From positions 142,490-206,489 of the forward strand of contig WBMV01006288.1 of assembly GCA_013396655.1 (NCBI GenBank): a stretch of 64,000 nucleotides of DNA, written 5' to 3'. The notes beneath the pieces are model-generated. The model worked only from the letters and a program-made list of their open reading frames with translations. It was not told where the DNA came from and ran no database searches. Positions 12,607 to 23,340 of this stretch are shown here, in pieces. A program made the position numbers and the translations under genes. The DNA is from Campylorhamphus procurvoides. Its lineage: Eukaryota; Chordata; Aves; Passeriformes; Dendrocolaptidae. The number at the start of each line of letters is the position of its first letter. Positions within the stretch are counted from its first letter, which is position 1.

Positions 12607-15468
12607 GTGTTTAACTTATACTTGAGATGGTAAGTGGTACTCTGGAGGGAAATATGGGCAAGGCTATAGAAGTCCAAAAGTGGCTTTGGTTCCAAAGTTG
12701 GGGTTTTTTTTGTTCTGTTTTGGATTCATCTTCCCTCACACACACAGAGGTTAGTCACTTGCTCAAATGTCTAGTTTTGTTACTGCAGCTGAACTTACTT
12801 ATAAACACGTCTTGCAATGGAATTCATTGCAGAGATTGTCTGCCATTATTCTAAGCAAAAATAATTGAAGATACAGTATCCAAATTCCTCATAAAACATT
12901 ACAGTGTCATCTGACTGAAGGGATGTTTGGGTTAGCACTGTGACTTGCCAGAGTTTTGTTTTAATGAACACTGTTTAATCAGAAATGTCTGATTCACAAA
13001 ACCAATATTGTTTGCAGAAAAGGTTTTGTTTCAATGAATTTCTCTAAAGACTAACTTTTATGCATGTCTGAAAATTTTAAACAAAGTTCGAAACAGAGAA
13101 TGTCCATCTCCTTTGTTTGAGAGAGTTTTTGTTTGAAATGTGTTATGAACAAGCAGTAGATGTCATATATAATAACACATCCTGTACAATATAAATGTAC
13201 ACTGGAGTATTATATACTCTGTACAAATAAAACATACTAAGTCATTCTATACTTTTATATCTATAAGATGCTGAATGTTTTCAAAAAAGCCAATAACTCT
13301 CAAGATTTTTGCTCTTGTGGGTTCAGGATGTCAAAGGAGGCTGGAACCAATTGTCTTTTGCATTTTTTTGTGTATTTTTGGATCCAGTGCATGGGCAAAT
13401 GTGACCCTGCCACAAACACCAGTGAACCAAACTAATTTAATCTATAGTGGCATTGCATGTCATTAATCTTTAACCTATCAAGTTAATAGTTATGAGGATA
13501 CTTGCTTTCCTAAATTTTTCTCTGAACATGAGTAACCAAGTTAAGAATCTGGGTTCTCTAAAGATTCAGGCAGATGCAGACTCCTCTGGTGAGTGATGGA
13601 CAGAAGACAGGAATTTATTCCTCACCTCCCTGAAGATCCTGTATCCAATTAAGGTACTCCATTTAGGAGCCTACACTTAGCTGCAATATGTGGTGGCATG
13701 AGTTTCACTGTGGGCTGTACACTACTTCTGGGGGATCCAGGCTCCTGTTCAGGAGGTTGAAACCTCTGCTGTCATGTCTTTGCTTCCTTGTTATGTGAGG
13801 GAGCTGAGCTGAGGTGACAGCAGGTACATCTATCTGTACCAGAGTCACATCTCCTGATTGCAGTATGGAGGTAACCTTTGAGCTCAGGAATAAATGTGTG
13901 ACATATGTATGACATACATATCAAGTATTTAAACTTTTGCCCTAGAATGTGTTAGTAATTGCCTGTGTGTGCTAAATACATTGCCATTTATTAAATTAAT
14001 TATCCTTTATTCTTACATTAGACAATTTGCGGTGATCCCATCAGTCTAGTGTCACTGAGTTGATAATCACATAAGTTTTAAATCCCGTAATGTTTCATAT
14101 TGAACTGTTTCCAGAAGTTATTTACTTTTAAGACCTGTTACATTTAAATGTTCTTGTGCTGCTGAAATCAGTCTAGACTGAAAACATTTTAGAAACAGGA
14201 ACCTTGTATCTGAATGTGAAATGACTAGATTATAAACTGGTTAATATTTTAGCTAGTGATGAATTTAATTCAAAAAGTAGTGCCATAGAAAAATGTTAGA
14301 GATTAGATGACACTCATATTTTTTTCAGTGGTTATAGGATTTTTCTGTGTAATATTAAGTATCTCAAAGCTAATGAGACAGTCACCACTTGCAAACACAG
14401 CTAGTACATAATCTTGAAGTGTGTACAATCCTGTAAAACTGCACAATACAATCACAATTATCTACAGCTTTTAAATTAACTTCAGGAACATGCTATAGCT
14501 CATAAATCTAAGTTTTCTTTTTTGTAGAGCTTCTCTCCCAGGAACAGTGGTTTTGGAAAAGAAAACAATTTTTTGAGAGGGCATAAAGTACTTGAAAATA
14601 AAGGAGTTCCTCTCAGTATAGACCGTTGTAACTGAGGTCAGAAACTGGATCCTTTCACTTCTGAGAGCTAGTAGGTTAATATCTCATTACGCCCCAATAG
14701 TCAAGGGATTAACAGAGTTTCCATTACATGCTCCTGTTTTGAGAGGTTAATATCTCAGCCTATAAAAATTTTCTGTGTGCTGAAACTTGGCACACAAGGT
14801 CTCAGGATGGGAGAAACTTGTTTTTACAGAATATGGTTTAAATCACTTCAATATTTTTTAAGTTACAAGAAAGAAAAAAAAAAAGAAAAGACAGAAGTTT
14901 GTGGTTTCACACTGGGGTTTTCTATGGTCCTAAAAATGCAAACTGATCTTTGACTTAAGCAATGTAATTTTGCATAATGTAAACTATTGTCTCTAAGTAG
15001 TAAACAGAGCCTTGAAAACTTCTGCCATTTCAGGTTCCTATACACTTCCACCACTCTTTTGTGTCTTAACTTTCTTGCTGATTAAAATGATGTAAAATCT
15101 AAAGTGAAACCAGGCTTAAACAGTATTGCATGTTGATAAAATATTGTGTTTCAAAAATTCTATCAGAGCTCTTGATGTCACTTGAGCATCTCTTAAAATT
15201 AAGCTTGGGTTACTTCAGCCACACCTCAACAATTCTCTTCTGGTGTTAACATACCCACAGCTGTATCAGCAATGCTCCAAAGAATTGGATGAGGAAGGTA
15301 AGAGATTTTGTTGACCTGAAAAACTCACAAGTGAACTTAAACTGTTTTAGCAGTTGGTGCTCAAAGGCTAACAGCCATTTATCTTGTTCACTGGCTTACT
15401 TCTGTTTTTAGATCAAATTCTGCAGACCCTACAACTGTGTTACTGAGGCAAAAATGTGTGTGGCCATT
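12607..15468. other. AT-rich DNA without a recognised gene
   Basis: No gene is recognised; open frames are 75 codons or shorter. A bulged hairpin lies at 13196-13225. A 14-bp word, AGGTTAATATCTCA, occurs twice, at 14673-14686 and 14744-14757. Poly-A occurs near 14873-14884. Confidence 0.55.
13196..13225. other. bulged hairpin, AT-rich
   Basis: TGTACA (13196-13201) pairs with TGTACA (13220-13225), and GAGTAT (13205-13210) pairs with ATACTC (13214-13219) around a 3-base loop. An unpaired CTG (13202-13204) forms a bulge on one side. It could be a chance AT-rich palindrome or an old inverted repeat. Confidence 0.5.
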
Positions 15469-15705
15469 GAATCACAGAAAGGTTTGGCTGGGAAGGGAGC
15501 TTAAAGGTCATCTAGTTCTGCTCCACTGTCATGGGTAGGGACACCTTCCACTAGGCCAGGGTGCTCAAAGCTGCATCCAACCTGGCTATGAATGCTTCTG
15601 GAGATGAGCATCCATAAATTCTCTAGGCAACTTGTTCTAGTGCTTCACCACCCTCATAGTAAAGAATTTCTTCCTAATATATAATCTAAATCTTCCCTAA
15701 ATCTA
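15469..15705 (-). mobile_element. CR1 LINE 3' tail, minus strand
   Basis: Read on the plus strand this is the reverse complement of a CR1 3' end. It starts AATCACAGAAAGG, continues through GGGACACCTTCCACTAGGCC and AAGCTGCATCCAACCTGG, and reaches AAAGAATTTCTTCCTAAT. The tail type differs from that of the copies at 20.2 and 57.7 kb, so it belongs to another CR1 subfamily. Only the 3' UTR and the last, broken codons of ORF2 remain. The 5' boundary near 15705 fades out and is approximate. Confidence 0.9.
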
Positions 15706-18700
15706 GTCTACTAGTTTAATAGTAAGAGTCAAAATTTCTTTCAGCTTTAACTGTTCTTGCATCTGATCTATCTTAAATCCCAAAAGTTGTTCTGGCATCA
15801 CCACTCATCCTGTTATGGTTAAAATATCTTGCCCCTTTTGATGGATTAGCATTCAGTTTTAAAAATACACTCAGACTGAAGATGTAGTATTAAAACCATC
15901 AGCTTAAAAAATCATTCTTGAAGAAAAGTTAGAAATAATAGAATGTAGAACATCAAGTACATATAAATCTCATGAAATCCGTGTTTCCAAAACATTTTTG
16001 GTGTATTCCAGAACTTAAAAAAGGCACTTTGTTTTGTTCCCTTACAAGACAGTGTTTAAACAAAAGGTCTACAAAATTTTCATTGAAGCAAACAAGTAAA
16101 TGAATTGAAAAGTCATATGTGTAGGAAAGGGAGCTGGGTTGTGTTAAAGGACAATGTACATTTCAAACAGTACTTTGAATAGCTGGACAGAAACAAAGCG
16201 CTGCAATTAATTATTTTTTTTTTCTTCCCCCTTAACATTCACATATTTGTCCATTTTCTCAATGAGAATATTTAACACTCCAATTCTGTTTATGTACTGC
16301 CTGCTAGTAAGTGACATGACAGATTGTTGTGGTCTGCAGGGCCAAAATCTGCTTTTAGGAAAAGCAAAATGAAATGGGTTTGTGTTGTTGTAGTTGGGAC
16401 GGACTTGATAAAAAGCAGGCGAAGATCCCGAATTGATAAGAGTAAACTTTTATTATATATATATATTCTTTTTCACACAGATACTTTTATATATTTTCTA
16501 AGTGTATGTGCAGTAACATTATTGGTGCTCATTACACATAAGCAATCACCTATTGGCCACAGTTACAAACTGTCTCTATGCAAACTACTGTTTCTGTACC
16601 AGCTCATCCAGACTTCTTATCTTGTTCTTCTCATGGGTTCTCTCAGTCTCTGCAAGTTGTTTACCTTCACGGGTGTACAGCAATCTGGCCAAGGTCAACC
16701 TCCTCTTGCTCCTTCAAGGGATCTGCAGACCTGCTGCAGTTCCCACAGGTTTGAAAAGTAGTGTAGACAGAGTTGCACTTGCATGAAGCCACCTAGATTT
16801 GGTGATAGCACCACGAAGCTCAGCATGGCCCAGCTCTCCTGCCAGGACAGCTGAAAGACACCTGAGTGTCCCTATGATGCTACAGCCTGTGGCACTGGCA
16901 TATCTATCTTATAACTCCATATTCTTTCCCTAGAAATATTCCACAAAACTGTGTGGGTACATATAGATGTATCAAGGGATGTCCATGATGTGGTTAACAA
17001 AAGGGACATGAAAAGAATGCTCTTAAGCATCAGCTGAGACTCCAGAATTCAGACTACACTGGATGTAAGTTTTCCTGTGAAACTGAAAATGTCTATCTTG
17101 TTAACAGGCTTAAAATAATAATCCAGAGTTGTGCTAATTACATAAACTGAAAAATATGAAAAAAGAAAAAAAAAGAAGAAAGAAACTTCCCCTAAGTCTG
17201 GTTTTCCCACAGAACTCTGTAGAATGAATCAAGCTTGAGTGGTGAGAAAATATGTTGTCTTAGGAATCTTGAGTCTCAGACCTGTCCTGTTGGACATGTC
17301 TGCTCTTCCCAGCCCATGTCGGGATTGAATGGGGAGGCATTGCTCAGTAGTAAGCGTGAACATCAAAAATAAACTACACCAATATAGAGCAGAAGAGTTG
17401 AAGTTGCTGGTCCTCAGCCCAGTTCTCCTGAAAAGAATTTTCTTTTCCCCAAAAAACATTATTGCAACTATAACCCGGAATTAAATTCAGGTTACTGATT
17501 TTCAGTACTTTCCCCCTTTTTATATATTCGGGTATAAATGTTTTCAAGGTTGTGGTCATTACACTGATTATTTTTCTAATTCTGCTTCAGAATGACATCC
17601 TACAAGGCAGCCTAGTCAGGAATTTTGCTGCAAATGATGTGAAATGATTTAAAAAGGAAGGAAAAGGCATAATTTTGGCAAGAGATTTGTGGCTTTTTTA
17701 AAGTATTAAAAAAATATGGATTGGATTCTCTATAAAGGAACTGTAACATTCAGTCTCTTGCCATTTCAAATGAAATAGTATTTTTTTATATCCCTTTCTG
17801 TCCTAATCTCTTTTGTGACGTTGTTGTGTTGTATTATGTTGATAAGAGGCTATCTTGGGGCCAGCAAGGTATAAGATGTTAATAAAAATCTTGTTTGCTG
17901 TTACAGAATCAAACAAGTGTAGTCTGAGGTTTCATGTCAAATTATTGCTGGCTTCTCTTTGTATCAATCACTGTGAGAAATACCTCTTAACCCTTTATGA
18001 AGGCACAAAAAATAACCAGAAATCTTTCAAGACATGAAGAATTAAGTTTAGGCGGAAAGCTTTCATTTATTTATTTTCTCCTTAGCAGTATTGAATCCTT
18101 TATGGGGAAGGCCCTGTTAGTCACCCTCTCAGATGACATGGCATTTAAAGCTGATTGGAAAACTGCAACTTTTAATCACAAATAACTTCCCTAAAGAAAA
18201 CAACAAACAAAGAAACAAACAAAAGAGAAAACAAAAAATAAATGAACAAACTAACCCACAGACTCAACCAAAAAATCCCCCATCAAAGCCTCCAAGGAAA
18301 AAGCCCAACCTATTCCTTAGAAACTTTGATTTGGAAGAGATCAAACCCACATTTCTTCTACATTTTAAACGGAAAACTTTTCATTTTTTGTTTTGTGATA
18401 TTCTATTTATGATATGTGCCATAATGACAAAATAAAAGGGCAAAAAAAATGTTACAGTTTAATGGGAGAAATATTTTTTTTTGCCTTCAATCAGTATTGA
18501 GGTAAATTTCTGTTCACTGTTAATCTGAAAATCTGCAGGAATATTTCTGTGATTCAGAAATAAGCAAACAATTTTTTTTCCATTTTCCTAGGAAAGTCCA
18601 ACCTAAAGCAGTATATCAACCAGCTATAAAGTCTAGAATTAAATGATTTGGTAAAATTAAAAATAGTTGTTTTTTCTGGAGCAACTGCTGTTATTGTAGC

Positions 18701-20219
18701 CTTTATTTTTAAGAGAAGACAAGACAAAAATAGATGAATGAATGTTAACAAAGGAATGAAATGCAGCTTAATTTCCCAATGCATATTTTTGTAAGCTGTT
18801 GAGCTTCTGGGAAACTGCATAAGCACAACAGAGGGTCTTAAGCACAGAAAAACTTGGAAAAATTTCAGCAAGATCAGCCAGTTTAATGAACTGTGATTAC
18901 TTACCTCTCTATTTACAATTCTCAGAAGTGATACAAAATATGAATGTGTTTGGCCCCACCAACACAGGCTCCTTTTAGACAGAGATACAAAGGCAGCGTG
19001 GTGGAAAAGCAGACTGTTAGACTTGTGGGGGGGATGGAAAAAGATACAGCTCAAGATTTAGTTAGAGCCCATGGATGCAGTGATGCCGTTTGGTCTCAGT
19101 CCACCTAGAGAGGATATTGTGGATATCAGCAATACTGTGGTCAATGATGTGGCCTTAGATACTGGTATGATTGGCAACAGCCCTATTGGCAAAGCTCATT
19201 TATTCCAGGATATCATTTTATAGTTTTCTTCAGCAACTATCAAATAAATATTGTACAGAAAAAGCCCCCTCACAACCATGGCATTAAAATGAACCAAAGA
19301 AAATACATTCTGGTTATTTGAGCTGTATACATTTTCTCTTATTTCTAGACTCTCCGAGCTTGTTGTCATGCCAACTTCAGACTTCACAAGGTAGCTCAAG
19401 GACCCCTTAGCTAAGCTACTTCAATAATAAGTAGGCAAAATTGACCAGTTTCTACTAGCATTCCTCCTTTATGTGACATTAAAAAAAATTAATATAATGG
19501 GTGAGCTGGACTTCTGTAACCTTGGACAACTTAGATTGCAATTCTCTGTGTAACAGTTGTCAATTCACTCCAAGAGGTAACAGCACTTCAAGGCCCTCTG
19601 AAATTATACTGATGCACAGAAATGGTGAGGTTTGTAAAGAAACTGGAGACATTCTGGGAAGTTATTAAATATTAGCAAATATTACTTGAGGAAAATCACT
19701 TTGCCCTTCATGTTGAAAGGAGTTTTGTTGTATAATGATGTATAACAGAAATACAACTAATACAAATCCACCATTTTGTAAGAGGAATATTGTTAATCTG
19801 GAACATATCTTTGGGGTTATATTTCCAAATGTCAAAAGACTACTTGAAAATAAAACGAATGGGGAAAAAAAAAGAAAAGAAATCAAGGTCAAATCCCACA
19901 AAACATCCTTCACATGAGTTTCACTGTTGGTACGTGATATACCTGCATGAGAAAAGCCTACTTTACAATGCATAGCTTTACAAGTAGGAATTTTAAATAT
20001 TCCTTTCCCTTCCCACCCTCCCTGTCCCCTTCTTTCCATTCCTGTCTTTCTGATTTTAGTCTACTAGGCTTCTGAAAATTCATCAATAACTATTTTTTGT
20101 TGATTTTCTTATAAAAGGAATAACAGTATTTATTGTTCTTTTTTGTTTGTTTGTTTGTCTGTTCTGCTTTTAGCACAGTTTTACATGGGGAACTGGGGGT
20201 CTTCTTACACAAGTGAAAG
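15706..20219. other. AT-rich DNA without a recognised gene
   Basis: No gene is recognised. Low-complexity stretches include a short TA run near 16454-16467, an A-rich tract near 17158-17180 and an A/C-rich stretch at 18187-18310. A minus-strand open frame of 166 codons (18554-19054) resembles no family and its hydrophobic, AT-driven composition suggests chance. A short 50-codon frame at 19071-19223 is discussed in the findings. Confidence 0.55.
18187..18310. repeat. A-rich low-complexity tract
   Basis: This stretch is dominated by A with scattered AAC, AAAC and CCA words on the plus strand. It keeps an open frame of lysine, asparagine, glutamine and proline codons only because it lacks T. 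It is best read as low-complexity sequence and not as a gene. Confidence 0.75.
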
Positions 20220-20590
20220 AATCACAGAATATGCTGAGTTGGAAGGCACCCACAGGGATCATCAAGTCCAACCCTTAACTCTGCACNAAAGCTGCACGCA
20301 ATATTCAAGGAGAGGCCACCCCAGTGCAGAGTAGAGCAGGACAATCCCCTTCTTCAACCAGCTGGTGATGCTTTGCCTGATGCCCCCCAGGACACAGTTG
20401 TCCCTCCTGGCTTCCAGGGCACTGCTGACTCATATCCCACTTGCCATTGACCAGGACCCCCAGAGCCCTTTCCCAGCACTGCTTTCCAGCATCTCATTCC
20501 CCAGTTTGCTCATACATCCAGGGTTGCTCCATCCCAGGTGTAGAATGTGCCCCTTTCCCATGTTGAGCTTCATAAGATTGGTGATGTCTT
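20220..20590 (-). mobile_element. CR1 LINE, minus strand, internally deleted or misjoined
   Basis: On the plus strand the element begins with the 3' terminal words AATCACAGAATATGCTGAG and the tail up to CTCTGCAC (20286). After one undetermined base (20287) it jumps to an ORF2 region beginning CTGCACGCAATATTCAAGG. The copy at 57.7 kb carries about 440 bases between the equivalent points (about 57742 to 58176). The rest (20291-20590) matches that copy closely, for example GATGCTTTGCCTGATGCCCC. The 5' end fades out near 20590. ORF2 pieces here encode the stretch after the RT core and are not intact. Confidence 0.93.
20287..20287. other. single undetermined base at a CR1 junction
   Basis: The only isolated N in the window lies exactly where the CR1 copy skips about 440 bases, between two CTGCAC words (20281-20286 and 20292-20297). 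This suggests an assembly join or an unresolved collapse, though a real microhomology-mediated deletion is also possible. Confidence 0.9.
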
Positions 20591-21366
20591 CTGGTGCTCT
20601 GTATAAGGAAACTTGGTAAAAAATGTCATCTCAGTTATTCCTCTTTCTTCAGCTTCAAGCTGCTTTGTCAGTCACAGCTTGTCTCTTCCTTGAAACACAT
20701 GTACACAAAAGGTTTTCTTGTTTGTGCCTGAAAGCCTACAATACCATTTTTAGGCAGGAATATGCAACGTATGTAGAATAGTTTAAGTGACTTTCAATTA
20801 CATTTTCAGAAAGAGACTAAGCTATCCAGGGTTGCATGTATACATCTCAGAAAGTTCTACCCATAGAACAGTTTGGTCCATGTTTGACAAAGCAGTGGTG
20901 TAACAAAGGTTATGGCAAGTTGCACAAAGATTCTGGGTATTAAGGAAATTGAATGGTTTTAAAATAAAAGGAACCCCATGGTAATGAGTTCTTTAGCAGT
21001 GGATTGCATACTGGTCGAATTCAATGACTCTAACACTTCCGAAAAAAAGTAGAATACTTATAATGTCGGAAATAAGCTGGTCTAAATGAAAGGCTTCTCT
21101 CCTAACATTTGCCTTTTATATAACTTGTTACTACAGTAATAGAGTTCTCAGTAAATTTCAAACCAAAATTTTCATCTCAAGTGTTTTTGGAAGGGTATTA
21201 TTACAGACCATCTAATTTCCACTGCAGCTAAGCATATATTAATAGCAAGGAGGCCTAGGGAAACTGCTGGTATATCCAGTAGTGCTTGACATTTAGTAGA
21301 TGAATTAAAGTTTACAGTCAAATTGCTTTTTAACTAATATATTAGAGATCTTTTTTAGGAGCATCA
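20591..21366. other. AT-rich DNA without a recognised gene
   Basis: I see no gene, repeat or regulatory signal that I can support between the CR1 copy and the pyrimidine tract. Confidence 0.6.
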
Positions 21367-21461
21367 TTCTTTCTCTTTCTCTTTCTCTTTCTCTTTCTCT
21401 TTCTCTTTCTCTTTCTCTTTCTCTTTCTCTTTCTTCTTTTTCTTCTCTTTCTCTTTTCTTT

Positions 21462-21544
<83 letters not shown>

Positions 21545-21640
21545 CTCTCTCTTTCTTTTCTTTCTTTCTTTTCTTTCTTTCTTTTCCTTTCTTTTTTCCT
21601 TTCTTTTTCTTCTTTTTCTTTCCTTTCTTCTCTTACTACA
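21367..21640. repeat. compound CT-rich microsatellite
   Basis: About eleven CTTTCT hexamers (about 21368-21433) are followed by a short mixed stretch, then about twenty CTTT tetramers (about 21461-21542), then a decaying pyrimidine tract to about 21640. The strand is almost purely pyrimidine over some 270 bases. Such polypurine-polypyrimidine mirror tracts can form triplex DNA and are highly length-variable. The minus-strand lysine/glutamate/arginine open frame across it is an artefact of the repeat. Confidence 0.97.
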
Positions 21641-21660
21641 CCATTTCCACTTGCCATGCC

Positions 21661-21755
21661 TTGCTTTCTTCTTTCTTATTTGCTTGCTTGCGCTCTTGTC
21701 TGCTTTCTTTTCTTCTTTCCTTCCTTCCTTTCTTCCTTTTCTCCTTGTCCCTCTC
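21661..21755. repeat. degenerate pyrimidine-rich tract
   Basis: A second CT-rich block follows after about 20 bases of ordinary sequence. It contains imperfect CTTT and CCTT words and short TTGC repeats (around 21680-21690). It looks like an older eroded extension of the preceding microsatellite. Confidence 0.8.
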
Positions 21756-22945
21756 CCACATCACATATATCACATCATGTTGGACTAGCTAGAGTCACTT
21801 AAACTAAACTGCCCTCAAATAAAAATTATCCTTGGGGAATTAGTATCCATAATTGCATAACTTGGGCTAAATTATGTTCTCATTTACACCTCTACTGTAA
21901 GTCAGTGAGACTGTGGGAGTAATAACTGGGAACCATGAGCCAAATTTTTCTTTCAGTCATATCAGTGGAAATCTGCAACGATTTATTTGAATTTAATGGC
22001 CAATTAGGATCTACCCCTACACATATAATAAAAGAATTAAGTTATTAATCTTGAAACAATAACTATATTTTAATTAAAATTAACTTTGTGACTGTTTCAG
22101 AGAAAAGCATTTTAAGAAAATAAACTATTTTTGTCAAAATTGCGGAACCTTACAAACAGCCTCTTATACCTCTGATGATTAAAAATGAGCAGGAGAAGGA
22201 AAGCATGATTAATGTTTCAATGTATCAATTTAATACACCTGTATAATGTGCATATTTTTCAAAGCTGTCCCGTTGTCATTTCTTCCCATCTCCTGACCAT
22301 GTTTTATTACATATATTCTAACAAAGGGTATAAAACAATGCAGAGACCTGTGCTACTGCTGGCTAGTTAATAATGGAATGGTTGCCAAACAACTCTGTAG
22401 TTCTCTTTTGACTGTCATGTCAGGAGTTAAAAGTATTTCACCGCCAAAGTATTTCACTTCTCTCACACTTTTAAGAACATTAGAAATTAAGATATTGTTA
22501 AACAAAATTTCATTTTTATTTATTTTAATGTAATTTTAGTCGTTATCCATGTATTAAACTCTTGTATTCCTTTAAAATACCATGGTTTCTGTACAGGGAA
22601 ACAAAGGTTTTTCACAAAGTCTTTCTAGTGAGTGATAACATCCAGAATAATAACTGCACATCAACCAACTTTTGTGAAGGTTCTGACTATGGTGACAGAC
22701 AGCAAGAACTTTTGTTTGCTTTTATTTGAACATGTGGGTGGAATAGCTGTTCCTGTCCTTGGCTCAGCCATGTCCTTCACAGATACTTGAATGAGTTAAT
22801 TATAGATTGTTACCTAATGACATAACTATGCTTTCTGAATCCCACAGAATGACAATTTCTGATCAGAATACTTCTTATTTCTGTATTTGCTCATCAGCAT
22901 GAAAACCACTCTCTATGTGCATGCACATACAGACATCTTCCTTTC
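21756..22945. other. AT-rich DNA without a recognised gene
   Basis: No gene or interspersed repeat is recognised. A short direct repeat, AAAGTATTTCAC, occurs twice around 22430-22458. The final bases (CTTCCTTTC) are pyrimidine-rich and run into the assembly gap. Confidence 0.55.
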
Positions 22946-23152
22946 NNNNNNNNNNNNNNNNNNNNNNNNNNNNNNNNNNNNNNNNNNNNNNNNNNNNNNN
23001 NNNNNNNNNNNNNNNNNNNNNNNNNNNNNNNNNNNNNNNNNNNNNNNNNNNNNNNNNNNNNNNNNNNNNNNNNNNNNNNNNNNNNNNNNNNNNNNNNNNN
23101 NNNNNNNNNNNNNNNNNNNNNNNNNNNNNNNNNNNNNNNNNNNNNNNNNNNN
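22946..23152. other. assembly gap, 207 N
   Basis: This is a run of 207 undetermined bases. Both flanks are pyrimidine-rich (CTTCCTTTC on the left and repeated CTTCC on the right), so the gap almost certainly lies inside the CT-rich array. Its true length is unknown. Confidence 0.99.
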
Positions 23153-23340
23153 CTTCCCTTCCCTTCCCTTCCCTTCCCTATCCTTTCCCTATCCTTTCCC
23201 TATCCTTTCCCTATCCTTTCCCTATCCTTTCCCTTCCCTATCCTTTCCTATCCTTCCCTTCCCTATCCTTTCCTATCCTTTCCTATCCTTTTTTTTTCTT
23301 TCCTATCCTTTTTTTTTCTTTCTTCTCCCTTCTTTTCTCT
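23153..23340. repeat. CT-rich minisatellite array
   Basis: The array starts with CCCTT pentamers, then five perfect copies of the 11-mer TATCCTTTCCC (23179-23233), then a mixed section. Two perfect 20-bp units each containing TCCTATCC and a T run follow (23281-23300 and 23301-23320). The left side is lost in the gap. The T/A interruption inside each 11-mer separates this array from the CTTT tract at 21.4 kb. Confidence 0.95.

Noticed and set aside
18133..18435. 100-codon basic, proline-rich frame
   Set aside because: It comes from an A-rich low-complexity tract lacking T, and so lacking stops.
18554..19054. 166-codon minus-strand open frame, with a donor-like AGAGGTAAGTAA on the same strand near 18900
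   Set aside because: No recognisable domain, composition follows the AT-rich DNA, and one donor-like word is expected by chance.
21364..21657. 97-codon minus-strand frame rich in lysine, glutamate and arginine
   Set aside because: It is simply the translation of the CT-rich microsatellite.
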